Positions 23,901 through 30,990 of a stretch of DNA of 64,000 nucleotides are shown piece after piece. The DNA is from Dallia pectoralis. Lineage: Eukaryota; Chordata; Actinopteri; Esociformes; Umbridae. Position numbers and translations under genes: made by a program. The number at the start of each line of letters is the position of its first letter. Within the stretch, counting starts at the first letter, position 1. The stretch covers positions 24,946,851 to 25,010,850 of the forward strand of contig CM055728.1 in NCBI GenBank assembly GCA_029465975.1, in the 5' to 3' direction. Below the pieces are notes generated by a model. The model was not told where the DNA came from and searched no databases. It saw only the letters and a program-made list of their open reading frames with translations.

Positions 23901-25788
23901 CCATGTTTCCCTGGGGTATCAGGTGAGTTCTGTTCCACATCTTCATCTTGGGTTTCTGATTGATTTAGATCGACTTTCTCACTGATGACAGAGAGCTCTT
24001 CTCTGAGGACAGCTGCTAAGTCTCTGCCAGTCAGTTTTGCAATGTCCTCTAACTCTGAAAGGTAAGTCTGTGTAGCTGTTTTGCTAGCTACAGGTGTGTA
24101 GACACTGGCTAAGGCTGTAATGTGATAAGTGACATCAGTCTGAGTCTTACTGTTGAGTCTGTGTGGCAATGAAGGTAAGAGGGACTGTATAGCTGTACCA
24201 TAAACATACTCTACTACAACCTGTTTGTCTGACGCTGGCTCAGCGAAATCAACTGGGATTACCCTTTGAATGGAACCATATTGTTTCAGGAAGTCATATA
24301 GTTCTTCATCAGTTTCTGTACCGGCTATACCACTAACTATGACTGAGTTAGGGATTTTCACTCTGCTTGTTTGAATAACATCCATAATGAATTACTGATA
24401 ACAATACTATACGGTCTCTGGTTTCTATTTTTAAAATGCTTTAAGCCACTCCTGGCTGGCTCGCCAAGTTGTAGCACCGGTGTCACACCACTTACTGCGC
24501 CACTGGACCAGTTCTAGGTTCTAAGGAGTGGGGAGCAAAATAATTACACCAGAGACCGTTCTTTAAATACAAAAGGCCGGCAATTTACTGAATGCAAAAC
24601 AAACATAGAATATACAGTACGCAAACATACACTGCAGGTTCTGAATGTTGAAGTAATGAATGAAAAGGTATTTCACTCTATTTATTCTTTAGTTCACTTA
24701 AGTAATTTTAGCAAGGCTAATCTAAGTTAGACCAGTCTTTTTACCTAATTTGGACCTATTTTAGAATTGCTATTTTCCATTCTGAGGTAACTCTTTTCCT
24801 TTCGTTTACGGCAAGAAAATACCCTCAATTCACACCAAATCAACCAATGTGGAACACAAGTATTTTAAAACACATTCAACTATATGAACTTAATATGAAA
24901 ATAAAAGTATAACAACTTAAATTCAAGTTCACGTTCAAGTATGAGTTCAATTATTCAATTAAATAAAAAGATTCAGTTTGATTCAGTCCAAAAAGAATGT
25001 CAATCAATTTCCAGTTCAGAATCTATTCAAAACCAGTTCCTGATACTCCTACCACTCTGGTAGGGAGTCACCATGCGCACGAGGTTCTCACTGATGCGAT
25101 GTGGAAGGTTAGTTGACAGTCTGGGTCTGGCTCGCCATCTTGATCCCGTCTGAGCACGTGCACACCCACACGTGCAGACCAATCCTTGCTCCGACCGAGC
25201 TTCAAACAAAGCAAAAAAACCTGACCAAAACCGGTGTGGCTTAGTAAACATAAAATCCTTGTCAGTTCTCGACCAGGTAATTTATGTTTTTCAAAATAAG
25301 AATCAACTTTCTCACTCTTTTCTGCTTACTAACACACTTGTTCTCTCCTTCGGTCTTCTGCTGCAATGTCACTGAGACACGCCGTCTAGCGTCACTGGTC
25401 CCTTAAAGGGGCAGTGACATGAATTTTCCGTCGGCATACTTTTAATATTAAACATCAAATTGTTGTATTAACATTTTTAATTAACTTACATTAAATTAAT
25501 ACCTTAACTTCTAAATTATTTATGCAGCTTTATAAACTATTTATTTTTATGTCATATTTTAACATGGGTTACATGTACCAGAGTGTACAATCCGTGTTTC
25601 TGAACCCCATGTTGTTTCAGGGAGATTCTGGTGGCCCGCTGGTCTGTGAAGGTCGGATCTACGGTGTGGTTTCCTGGGGGATGGGGTGTGCCGAGGCCAA
25701 GTACCCTGGAGTCTACACGGCTGTGTCCATGTATCGCAGGTGGATAGACCAGACCATATTCAGCTACTTTGGCTTCTGCAGCAGTTAA
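11941..25788 (+). CDS. trypsin-like serine protease 2, five exons, intron 4 carries an LTR retrotransposon
   Basis: Exons are 11941-11995, 14850-15012, 16203-16344, 16517-16780 and 25621-25788, all GT/AG and in phase (792 nt, 263 aa). Exon 1 encodes an 18-residue signal peptide. The activation site is G-R27|I-V-G-G. The triad is His69 (AAHC), Asp115 (NADIMLIK) and Ser211 (GDSGGP). Asp205 at the S1-pocket position, with glycines at 216 and 226, predicts trypsin-type cleavage after Arg/Lys. Cys19 in the propeptide and Cys261 close to the C-terminus are absent from protease 1 and might pair. NSS and NIT in exon 4 are N-glycosylation sequons. Exons 1 and 3 have the same lengths (55 and 142 nt) as in protease 1. 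Intron 4 is interrupted by a Gypsy element, but both splice sites remain. I see no break in the coding exons. Confidence 0.92.
12605..12842. repeat. 41-bp hairpin-forming minisatellite, intron 1 of protease 2
   Basis: Nearly six copies of a 41-bp unit. Most copies contain a perfect inverted repeat, TGATGAATATT and AATATTCATCA, separated by GGTG. Two copies have shortened left arms. Confidence 0.93.
13527..13800. repeat. diverged ~75-80 bp repeat in intron 1 of protease 2
   Basis: About three diverged copies beginning TTCAAAAGGTCTCTAGAACC and containing CAGGTCTTTAGAACCTGGCC and AAGTCTTTC. Sub-repeats of AGGTCTTTAGAACC are visible within the units. Confidence 0.7.
14056..14249. repeat. 48/49-bp tandem repeat, 4 copies
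   Basis: Copies start at 14056, 14104, 14153 and 14202. The unit begins GGGGACCTGCTTCGGCACTG. It lies in intron 1 of protease 2. Overlapping open frames on both strands are repeat artefacts. Confidence 0.95.
15209..15241. repeat. (TG)n microsatellite
   Basis: TG run with one TA interruption, in intron 2 of protease 2. Confidence 0.9.
15348..15504. repeat. 27-bp TTAGGG-containing minisatellite
   Basis: About six copies of a 27-bp unit beginning TTAGGGTTTAGTGGTTAGGG, so each copy has two telomere-like TTAGGG hexamers. It is in intron 2 of protease 2. Confidence 0.92.
15587..15643. repeat. imperfect (TG)n tract
   Basis: TG dinucleotides with CA and GA interruptions. It is in intron 2 of protease 2. 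Confidence 0.85.
16925..16928. other. target site duplication TGTA, left copy
   Basis: TGTA immediately before the left LTR, matched by TGTA immediately after the right LTR at 25574. A 4-bp duplication is in the normal range for Ty3/Gypsy integration. Confidence 0.85.
16929..18032 (-). repeat. 3' LTR of the Gypsy element
   Basis: 1104 bp, bounded by TG and CA, with TGTA directly to its left. It is identical to the 5' LTR except for one base noticed. Confidence 0.95.
18033..18045 (-). other. polypurine tract
   Basis: On the minus strand AAAGAGGGGAGGA abuts the 3' LTR. This is the expected position and composition of the plus-strand primer for reverse transcription. Confidence 0.85.
18076..18756 (-). 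pseudogene. C-terminal tail of Pol in a shifted frame (or a small third ORF)
   Basis: An open frame of about 225 codons lies in the +1 frame relative to pol and overlaps its last codons, from after a TGA at 18757-18759 down to a stop at 18076. It has no ATG at its start. It is acidic and low-complexity, with a 24-bp repeat near 18400-18460 encoding repeated DLPDPADC. It ends with a basic segment and the motif RLTYPELGNPL, which I associate with the end of Pol in related fish Gypsy elements. Most likely a one-base indel has separated it from Pol in this copy; programmed frameshifting or a true extra ORF is possible. It shows no signal peptide or membrane segment, so it is not an envelope gene. 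Confidence 0.6.
18734..22702 (-). CDS. pol: Gypsy Pol: protease, reverse transcriptase, RNase H, integrase
   Basis: About 1322 codons are open after the gag UAG, in the same frame. Counting from Leu (TTG at 22690) as residue 1: aspartic protease DSGS at 56-59; RT with VLDLKSG (Asp441) and VFLDD (Asp506, Asp507); RNase H with HTDAS (Asp674), Glu716 and Asp742; integrase zinc-binding His970, His975, Cys1005, Cys1008 and catalytic Asp1036, Asp1095, Glu1130. All key residues are present. There is no ATG before the protease: the first in-frame Met is at about residue 78, past the active site. A separate start would therefore lose the protease, and expression as a Gag-Pol readthrough product is the simplest reading. 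The ORF ends at TAA 18734-18736 soon after the post-integrase region; the expected tail continues in another frame. Confidence 0.95.
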   Translation of the reverse strand, partial: TQFPLWDKRGLEHRQSVPKRRAHVYAHTQKQTVTLPKGLIGAKCTAQVIIGNKDCRCLLDSGSQVTTIPNSFYLENLSHLPMNSLNDLLEVEGANGQSVPYLGYVETTIRFPKSLLGADVEVPTLGLVVPDMRSTMSSVLIGTNSLDVLYEKYADIAPQNYESLPYGYKIVLKTLEIRKRQSVDSSLGEVRLHSRDLETIAAGQTKVLEGSVCCRTTDVGKWVMVESPKSSSLPGGILVTDGLVSLPLKLPRCIPVMLKNESHHDITLSPRAVIAEMHAVKSVQSVKTPDSDLPTKPDQKFDLNIDFTDSPVPNEWKERITEKLSSMPEVFAQHELDFGRTDKIKHHITLSDMTTFKHRPRPIHPQDIEAVRNHLQQLLDAEVIRESESPFSSPIVVVRKKNGDVRLCIDYRRLNTQTVKDSYALPNLEESFSALTGSKWFSVLDLKSGFYQIEMEEADKQKTAFVCPLGFFEFNRMPQGITNALASTFQRLMERCMGELNLKQVLVFLDDLIIFSSTLEEHEERLMRVLNQLKEFGLKLSPGKCRFFQTSVKYLGHIVSEKGIETDPDKVAALKTWPKPNNLKELRTFLGFCGYYRRFIKDYSKIVKPLNELTAGYPPLRKHTKTTVNSEKYYNPKDLFGDRWTSACQAAFDTIIGKLTTAPILGFADPKLPYILHTDASTSGLGAALYQEQQGQKRVVAYASRGLSKCESRYPAHKLEFLALKWAVTEKFQDYLYGNMFFAVTDSNPLTYILTSAKLDATSYRWLAALSTFDFQLQYRAGKQNQDADGLSRHPHVRLPDDTSSQKELERIQQFTKRHLSVADYAHLDEDTIKAICEKHLVREVINNHSGETSPSNTLVLSLAHHPKALPQSFEEEDQLGGLPVIPSLGPAEIRDKQNADPCIREVLRQVELEEKPPPSLRKELPELGLLLREWNKLTVLGGVLYRKRKEDAQTHYQLVLPEALRSLVLKSLHDDMGHMGAERTLDLIRKRFYWPKMSAEVETKVKTCNRCIRRKTMPEKAAPLVNIIATRPLELVCMDFLSVEPDSSNTKDILVITDHFTKYAVAVPTPNQKARTVAKSLWDHFFVHYGIPEKLHSDQGPDFESRTIKELCELIGTQKIRTTPYHPRGNPVERFNRTLLNMLGTLENQKKSHWRDYVKPLVHAYNCTKNETTGFTPYELMFGRQPRLPVDLAFGLPVNHQSGSHSQYVRNLKSQLENSYKVATENAKKTASRNKTRFDKHVVDSTLKEGDRVLVRNVRLRGKHKLADRWESDVYVVQRQSGDVPVYVVRPETRDGPERTLHRDLLLPCGFLPMTSTESKT
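22649..22705 (-). promoter_or_regulatory. putative UAG readthrough signal with H-type pseudoknot
   Basis: The gag UAG (22703-22705) is followed after two bases by stem 1: CCAGUUUCCG (22700-22691) pairs with CGGGGACUGG (22678-22669), 10 bp with two G-U pairs, extendable by two U-A pairs. The loop contains UGGGACA (22687-22681), which pairs perfectly with UGUCCCA (22655-22649) as stem 2 (7 bp). A 13-nt A-rich loop (22668-22656) spans stem 1. This is the geometry of the gammaretroviral gag-pol readthrough pseudoknot, though the spacer is shorter (2 nt). If the lower part of stem 1 is melted by the ribosome, the spacer becomes about 9 nt. The pairing is read directly from sequence; function is inferred. 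Confidence 0.7.
22703..24385 (-). CDS. gag: Gypsy Gag, PNMA-like, with CCHC zinc knuckle
   Basis: 560 codons from ATG to UAG. Residues roughly 10-80 resemble the RRM-like N-terminal domain of PNMA proteins. A central segment (about 225-400, around LRPFSGHFP, DYETWRSNVELLL and GEKPSAYLQRLQ) matches the PNMA capsid fold region. A zinc knuckle C511-X2-C514-X4-H519-X4-C524 follows, for RNA packaging. The protein should form the particle that carries the element RNA. The frame continues into pol after a single UAG. No internal frameshift or stop is seen. The PNMA likeness is from recognition of the family pattern, not from a search. Confidence 0.92.
   Translation of the reverse strand: MDVIQTSRVKIPNSVIVSGIAGTETDEELYDFLKQYGSIQRVIPVDFAEPASDKQVVVEYVYGTAIQSLLPSLPHRLNSKTQTDVTYHITALASVYTPVASKTATQTYLSELEDIAKLTGRDLAAVLREELSVISEKVDLNQSETQDEDVEQNSPDTPGKHGPENAAQVSPLPSTAPEQHVQHHWSRPPSNERTQPALKLSDVNPPDIQKVIVEHIVRNEDSALQVHTSLRLRPFSGHFPKSNNEVDYETWRSNVELLLKDTTQSDLYKSRKLLESLLSPAIDIVKHLTPESPLNAYLEILDSAFSTVEDGDDLFAKYLNTMQDNGEKPSAYLQRLQVMLNTTLRRGGVTASDLDRHLLRQFVRGCWDNILIAELQLEQKKQNPPTFAELLLSLRIAEDKRTSKASRMKHHLNISKPRVSSYYQSTYVQSEEDCNPSQPALDHRSEIQNLKKQIADLQSQLTRITQKDSRKVQSAARPVAPQTAITPTSQRLHHSRDVNNNTSNRPKPWYCFRCGENGHIKPQCESEPNPSLVAEKRKQLRENQLTWDIENGASKSGHLN
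24448..24466 (-). other. primer-binding site, tRNA-Arg
   Basis: The plus strand reads ACTCCTGGCTGGCTCGCCA, three bases from the 5' LTR. This equals the 3' end (with CCA) of vertebrate tRNA-Arg(ACG) as I recall it. The minus (element) strand is therefore complementary to that tRNA and should prime minus-strand DNA synthesis. Confidence 0.8.
24470..25573 (-). repeat. 5' LTR of the Gypsy element
   Basis: 1104 bp, near-identical to 16929-18032. Its outer end is 47 bp from exon 5 of protease 2. Confidence 0.95.
25574..25577. other. target site duplication TGTA, right copy
   Basis: Directly follows the right LTR and matches 16925-16928. The remaining 43 bp to exon 5 keep the polypyrimidine stretch and the AG acceptor. 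Confidence 0.85.
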
Positions 25789-27421
25789 CTACGACCCTGT
25801 GTTTCTGTCTGAGACACTGTCCTAATCGTGAACTCATGCGACACTCCAGAGAGCACATTGTTTAGTTTACATGAAGCGCTGCGTAATCAACCAGGCACGA
25901 AATTATAGAGCGTAACTGTGTATGTATTTGCAAGTCTGATGGGAGAACATTTACACTGCGCCGAATAGTTTATTAACGGTGAAATTGAAAATGTGTTATA
26001 AAAAATGAACAGTGAACGGCGTGTTTTTCTCACTTTGTATAATCCATCACTATCAATTATAAATGCGGTTGTATTTGAGCAATTTACATTACAGGGTCAG
26101 TGATTTAAATGATGAATGCTATTCTAGACAGCAGCCACAGATAAATAATGTAAACATAGAGACGTTATGAACTCCCAAAATACAATAGAATAATGGGCGA
26201 ACAGTATACAGCAGCAGTGAGCTCATTACAGAAACCAAATTCCTTGAATCATTCGCTCGCAAACTCTTTAACAGTTTATTGCCGGCATCTAACCATATGA
26301 TTTAAAATGAAGTTGCTAAACAGCTTAACCACTAATTTGTCTCAAACCCTTTTATAGTCACGCTCTTTAATAAAACGGTGAACGGTGCTCTTTAGTAGAT
26401 TAAACCAAAGGACTGCCGTTAAACCCGCGTGAAAAATGTGAAGCCAGGCATGCTCAGCAATCTCTGCTAATATTGCCTCTGAGATTTGAATCATGTCACC
26501 CTGCCTGGAGCGAAGACTAAACACAACAGATGTAATCCCTGGAAAGATGGGTCGCTCTGCCTTTTCTCTAGATCGCCCTGGCACCCCTGGGAGTTCTCCA
26601 GCAACACCTGATACAGCTAGGTGTATCACGGCTAGATTAATACTTCATGGCCTACTTCTCTGGTTTCACTTGGTTGTCTCTTCAGGCCCCAGAAGGTGTT
26701 TCGTGAGAAGTGCTTAGGGCTGTGGCAAATTTACGACGGGTCTTTAGAGTATACTGAATGCATCACCTGACATTTGACCACTTGAGGTTGCATTATAAAA
26801 GTAAACCTCAAAGGACGTTTTTTGTGCTTTGTATTTTTTGTCCATCCGAAAAGGGCCCGGTGAACCAAAAAGCTTGGGTAAAAGTTCTTTGTGGCAGCAA
26901 AGACAGAGCACGTGGGTTTGGAGAATGAAAATAAAAGCTTAAACTAGGCCAGGAGGCAACATCCAGACTCCCATAAAGGTGCTGAAAGACATGTATCTAG
27001 ATTGTATCCGTGTCAATGAATTTCTAATGTTTTCCCACTGGGATCTGTTAGTGGGTGAACAGCAGACCGGATGTGTTCCCATCCATCACACGATGACAAA
27101 CAAAGATGGGTCATTATGAACAAAACCTTTATTTTTCCAGTACAAACGGCTAGCGAGGTTCATGTGCACAAACACGCAATGGTCTTGCTGTGCTGAACTG
27201 CACATGGGCACGTTTGTAGTACTTACAGCAAAGTTTCAGTGGTACAATCAACAAAGAACCGTACATTGGGTTTTATATTTATATTTCTTCCATATCCATA
27301 TTTCACAAACTTAATTTGCGGAAAGTGTGTAAAATCACACAATGAATAACGTATAAATGTTGTGTAATTAATTTTTTCTTCTACTATTTATTGCATGACT
27401 AAACCATCAGTGTTTACATTA
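25789..27421. other. 3' flank of protease 2, no further gene seen
   Basis: Unique sequence. A possible AATAAA signal for protease 2 lies at 26369-26374, about 580 bp past the stop; nothing closer is convincing. The stretch 26430-26720 is more GC-rich but has no recognisable coding motif. Confidence 0.3.
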
Positions 27422-27835
27422 ATGAGCCAAAACATTATGACCCCCGCTGAGTGTGTCTTGAGGTCCAAGACATTAGCAGCACATCCATCATTAACATTTT
27501 CTGTGACCCACAGTGGACCTTCTGTCAGTTCGGACCAGATGGGAGAGCCTTTGTTGCCCTCGTGCATCAATGACCCTTGGGCGCCCAACACCCTGTCCCC
27601 GTTTTGGGGTTTGTCCCTCCTTAGACCACTGTAGGCAGGTACTCACCACTGCTGACTGGGTGAACCACACTAGTCGTGCTGTTTCAGAGATGCTCTGACC
27701 AGTTGTCTGTCCATAGAAATGTGGCCCTTGTCAAAGTCACTCAGGTCTTTACTCCTGCCCATCTACTCAGACCTTGTTAGGAGATGGTCAGCTTTATTCA
27801 CGTTACCTAAGGGTGGTCATAATGTTTTGGCTCAT
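27422..27835 (-). mobile_element. Tc1/mariner-like element, internally deleted, both TIRs kept
   Basis: ATGAGCCAAAACATTATGACC at the left (27422-27442) is a perfect 21-bp inverted repeat of the right end (27815-27835). Between them lies part of the family coding region on the minus strand, for example the GACCTTCTGTCAGTTCGGACC and CCTTGGGCGCCCAACACCCT segments. The 3' half of the transposase is missing. It is a non-autonomous copy. Confidence 0.8.
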
Positions 27836-28310
27836 CAGTGTGCACGTAGTTATATTTTTATTGCCCTTACCGCACCCATGCACTTACACCACTAGGGGGC
27901 GTGTGATCACAGACACAGAAGAACATAATGATGCCATGACTCCCTCTGTATTCATTGAAGCATTACTTCTGGGCTTTAATAGCAGTGAATCTACACTGAC
28001 CTGAATAATACTTCAATTTTGAGAGTGACTAACAAAAAGGATGGTAAAATGTATCTTGTTCACTTTGGGAACTGGAATTTAAAGGGATCCTTATAACAGT
28101 GTTCACATGTTATTGGTGTAAATTGTAGATTGTTATTACTGAGCTGGATCAACCAATGCTTGTTAACGTGTAATTCCACTGTAATAATGACCCAGTCAAG
28201 CAGTGCCTTTATTTCAAAAGACAATCTGGGCTCATGTAACTCTGGGCTAGATTATCTATTGATTGATTGGCCAAAGAGAATAAAAATAGGCAGGGGGAGA
28301 TGGATGGCGG
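27836..28310. other. intergenic, nothing recognised
   Basis: Short unique spacer between a transposon copy and a polypurine tract. No gene or repeat is seen. Confidence 0.3.
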
Positions 28311-28590
28311 GAAATAGAGAGAGAGAGAGAGAGAAAGAGAGGGGAGAATGAGAGGGAGAGAGAGGCAGAGGGGAGAGGATAATATAGAGGGAGAGGGAAG
28401 AGGAAGGAGGGAGAGGTGAGAGGGAGAAGAAGAGAGGGGAGAGGAGGGATAGGGAAGGGGGGAGGGGGAGGGGGGAGAGGGGAGAAGGAGAGAGAGAGGT
28501 GAGAGGGAGATATAGGGGGAGAGGTAGAGAGGGAAGAAGGAGAGGGAGGGGGGAGAGGCAGAGGGAGATATAGGGAGAGGGAGATAGCTT
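28311..28590. repeat. polypurine G/A-rich tract
   Basis: About 280 bp of nearly pure purine on the plus strand, a diverged GGGAGA / GAGAGA repeat. It may adopt triplex DNA. Long open frames on the minus strand are artefacts. Confidence 0.93.
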
Positions 28591-30170
28591 TAGTATCCTC
28601 TCTTTTGACCCACCAATTAGTTCCTATTCTAGTCCCAGTTAAGGTTCTGACCCTTACCTCCATGCTGAGTGGCGGAACAGAGAACACTGAAGTAACGGCC
28701 GTAGGGTGAGGGGAACAGGATCGTGACTGTGAATCCCCTTTCTATGTCCGCCAATCTATCCACCTCTCTCTCTCCTCACTTTCTCCGTCTCCCTTCCTCC
28801 CAGTCTTTTTCTCTCACTATCTTTGTCCCTCAGAACCGCAGAACCGCAAAGCCGTACAACCTCTCAAATGTGCTGGTTCCTCTGTCTCTCTTATTCTCCA
28901 GCCTTGTGGTTCTACGCATTTCCTTTTCTCATTTCTTTCTCTTTGTTCTTGGCTAAAAGTGCCAGCAGGCTCTTTTCAAAACTGGGCCAGAGCTTGTGTA
29001 CCAATTCCTCCAGCTGGTATCCATACGGCGAGAGGCACAGCCAACGAGTGCCGCCTCAGTGCGGAAATAGATAAGAATTATTTTCCCAGTCTTAAGGCAG
29101 TACTTCTATGGTCTTACATTCTGTGGAAGGCAGTGGAAGTGAGAGGAGGAAAGCTGTATACTTTGCTGTTTCTTTTTAAAGCAGCATAACTGGAGACAGC
29201 TACGATAATTGCCTCCTAAAATAACCCTTCTTCTGTATCTAGTACCTGCAGGTCTTCGCTAGTTAAACCCAGGATATACATTGTTCAGACCTGGATTCAC
29301 ACTGAAACATTTTGTACCACTCGGACTGATTTTGACTCACCAAAAAACATTAGAAACAAAGTGATTCATTAGCTTGTGTAGAAACTTAAGTGATAGCGTC
29401 TGCAAATCTCCTGAATTGGATGACAGACCATCTGAACTGGTTCTAACCAGTCAGCACTGAAACTCATTACTGCTTAAATGGGGCCGGTTTATTCTCCGCC
29501 CTTCTTCGAACGAGCTACAGTATCAATGAGGCTAAATTGAGATTAATCGCTCAAACATGGAGTCCTGTCAGTTTTGGCAGTGGGCGCCTTTAGAAGCACA
29601 GGGTACATTAAAACGTGTGACATTTATAAGGCCTCTAAAACACTGCCAGACGACGCGGACATGGGAAATAATGTCTCTTTTCTAGGGGGATGGAGGGACA
29701 TATTTGTTCAAGTACATTACATGTAATAAATGTTCCACCTCCTCGCCGTGTCATCAGAAGTGGACTAGTGCTGTGGTTGGAATAGTACACAGGTCCTGCT
29801 TACTTCTTGCTTCCTACATTGATATAGAATTGTGGATACATGCTGTGGGTGAGGATCTGAAGGAGCACAATGTATTATGGCATTTGTGAAGTTTCATCAT
29901 AATATTCATATTATTAATCTGAAACAGAAACAAAACGTTGCTGTGATCTAGGATAGCCACCATGACGAATCCTATGTTACATTAGGAAAATGTTTCTGCA
30001 TTAACTAGCATACAACATTTTATACCTGTGGTTCTTTTGTAAAGATAAATAAAAAATAAGCTTCTTTTATATCTGGAAAAAGTAATTTCTGTACAGTTCA
30101 GTACATTTAATAATTGCTTTCTCTTCCAAAGTCTACTGACCTTGCCAACAGGCATGATATTTCATTATTA
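28591..30170. other. intergenic, candidate regulatory segment near 29480-29680
   Basis: No gene is seen. The segment at about 29480-29680 is unique and balanced in composition, and contains TGAGATTAATCGC and other homeobox-like sites. It might be a conserved element, which cannot be judged from one genome. Confidence 0.25.
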
Positions 30171-30990
30171 CTGTGCATCCAAAAAGTATTCACAGCGCTT
30201 CACTTTTTATGTTATGTTAGAGCCTTATTCTATAATGGATGGTATTCATTTTTTCCTTCAATATTCTACACATAATACCCCATAATGACAAAGTGAAAAA
30301 AGTTGTTTAAGATATTGAATAGATTTGCCAAAAAATAAGAACGAAAATAAAACATGTACATAAGCATTCACAACCTTTGCTCAATACTTTGTTGAAGCAC
30401 CTTTAGCAGCAATAACAACCTCATGTCTTTTTGAGTATGATTCTACATGCTCGGCACACCTATTTTTGGGGCAGTTTCTCCCATTCTTCTTTGCAGGACC
30501 TGTCAAGTGCCAACAGGTTGGATTAGGAGTGTCAGTGCAAGTCTGGGCTCTAGCTGGGCCACTCAAGGACATTTACAGAGTTGTTTCCGAAGCCACTCTT
30601 TTGTTATCTTCTCTGTGTGCTTAGGGAAGTTGTCTTGTTGGAAGATGTTCCTTCGCCTCAGTCTGAGGTCCAGAGTGCTCTGGAGCAGATCTTCATCAGG
30701 AATGCATCAATGAACAGAGAGATCCATCTTTCCCTCAATCCTGACAAGTCTCCCAGTTGGTGTCACTAAAAAACATCCCCACAGCATGATGCTGCCACCA
30801 CCACCTCCATTCTTCAGTGTAGGGATGGTATTGTCTAGGTGATGAGCGTTGCCTGGTTTCCTCCCGACATGAAGCTTAGCAGTCAGACGGTCTGAATCAG
30901 ACCAAAGATAATTTTGTGTCTCATGGTCTGGGAGCTCTTTCAGGTGCCTTTTGACAAACTACAGGAGGGCTGTCATTTGCCTATTACTGA
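30171..30990 (-). mobile_element. Tc1/mariner transposase relic
   Basis: Minus-strand coding. The segment 30720-30840 translates in pieces to DNTIPTLKNGGG, SIMLWGCF and GRLVRIEGKMD, a hallmark stretch of Tc1 transposase. The left part (AAGTATTCACAGCGCTTCAC and the following noncoding end) matches the terminus of a common fish Tc1 family different from the one at 27422. Stops and indels break the frame, and the right part is lost in AT-rich sequence. Confidence 0.85.

Larger units (their letters stand above)
16929..25573 (-). mobile_element. Ty3/Gypsy LTR retrotransposon, nearly intact
   Basis: An 8645-bp element in antisense orientation within intron 4 of protease 2. On the minus strand the order is 5' LTR (24470-25573), PBS, gag, in-frame UAG, pol (PR-RT-RNase H-IN), Pol tail in another frame, polypurine tract, 3' LTR (16929-18032). 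RT-RH before integrase identifies Ty3/Gypsy rather than Copia. LTRs begin TG and end CA, are each 1104 bp, and show a single difference by eye (17703 T against 25244 G). That implies a recent insertion. I see no env-like gene. Gag is PNMA-like. The insertion enlarged the intron from about 190 bp to 8.8 kb. Whether this copy is still competent is open because the end of Pol is out of frame. Confidence 0.95.
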
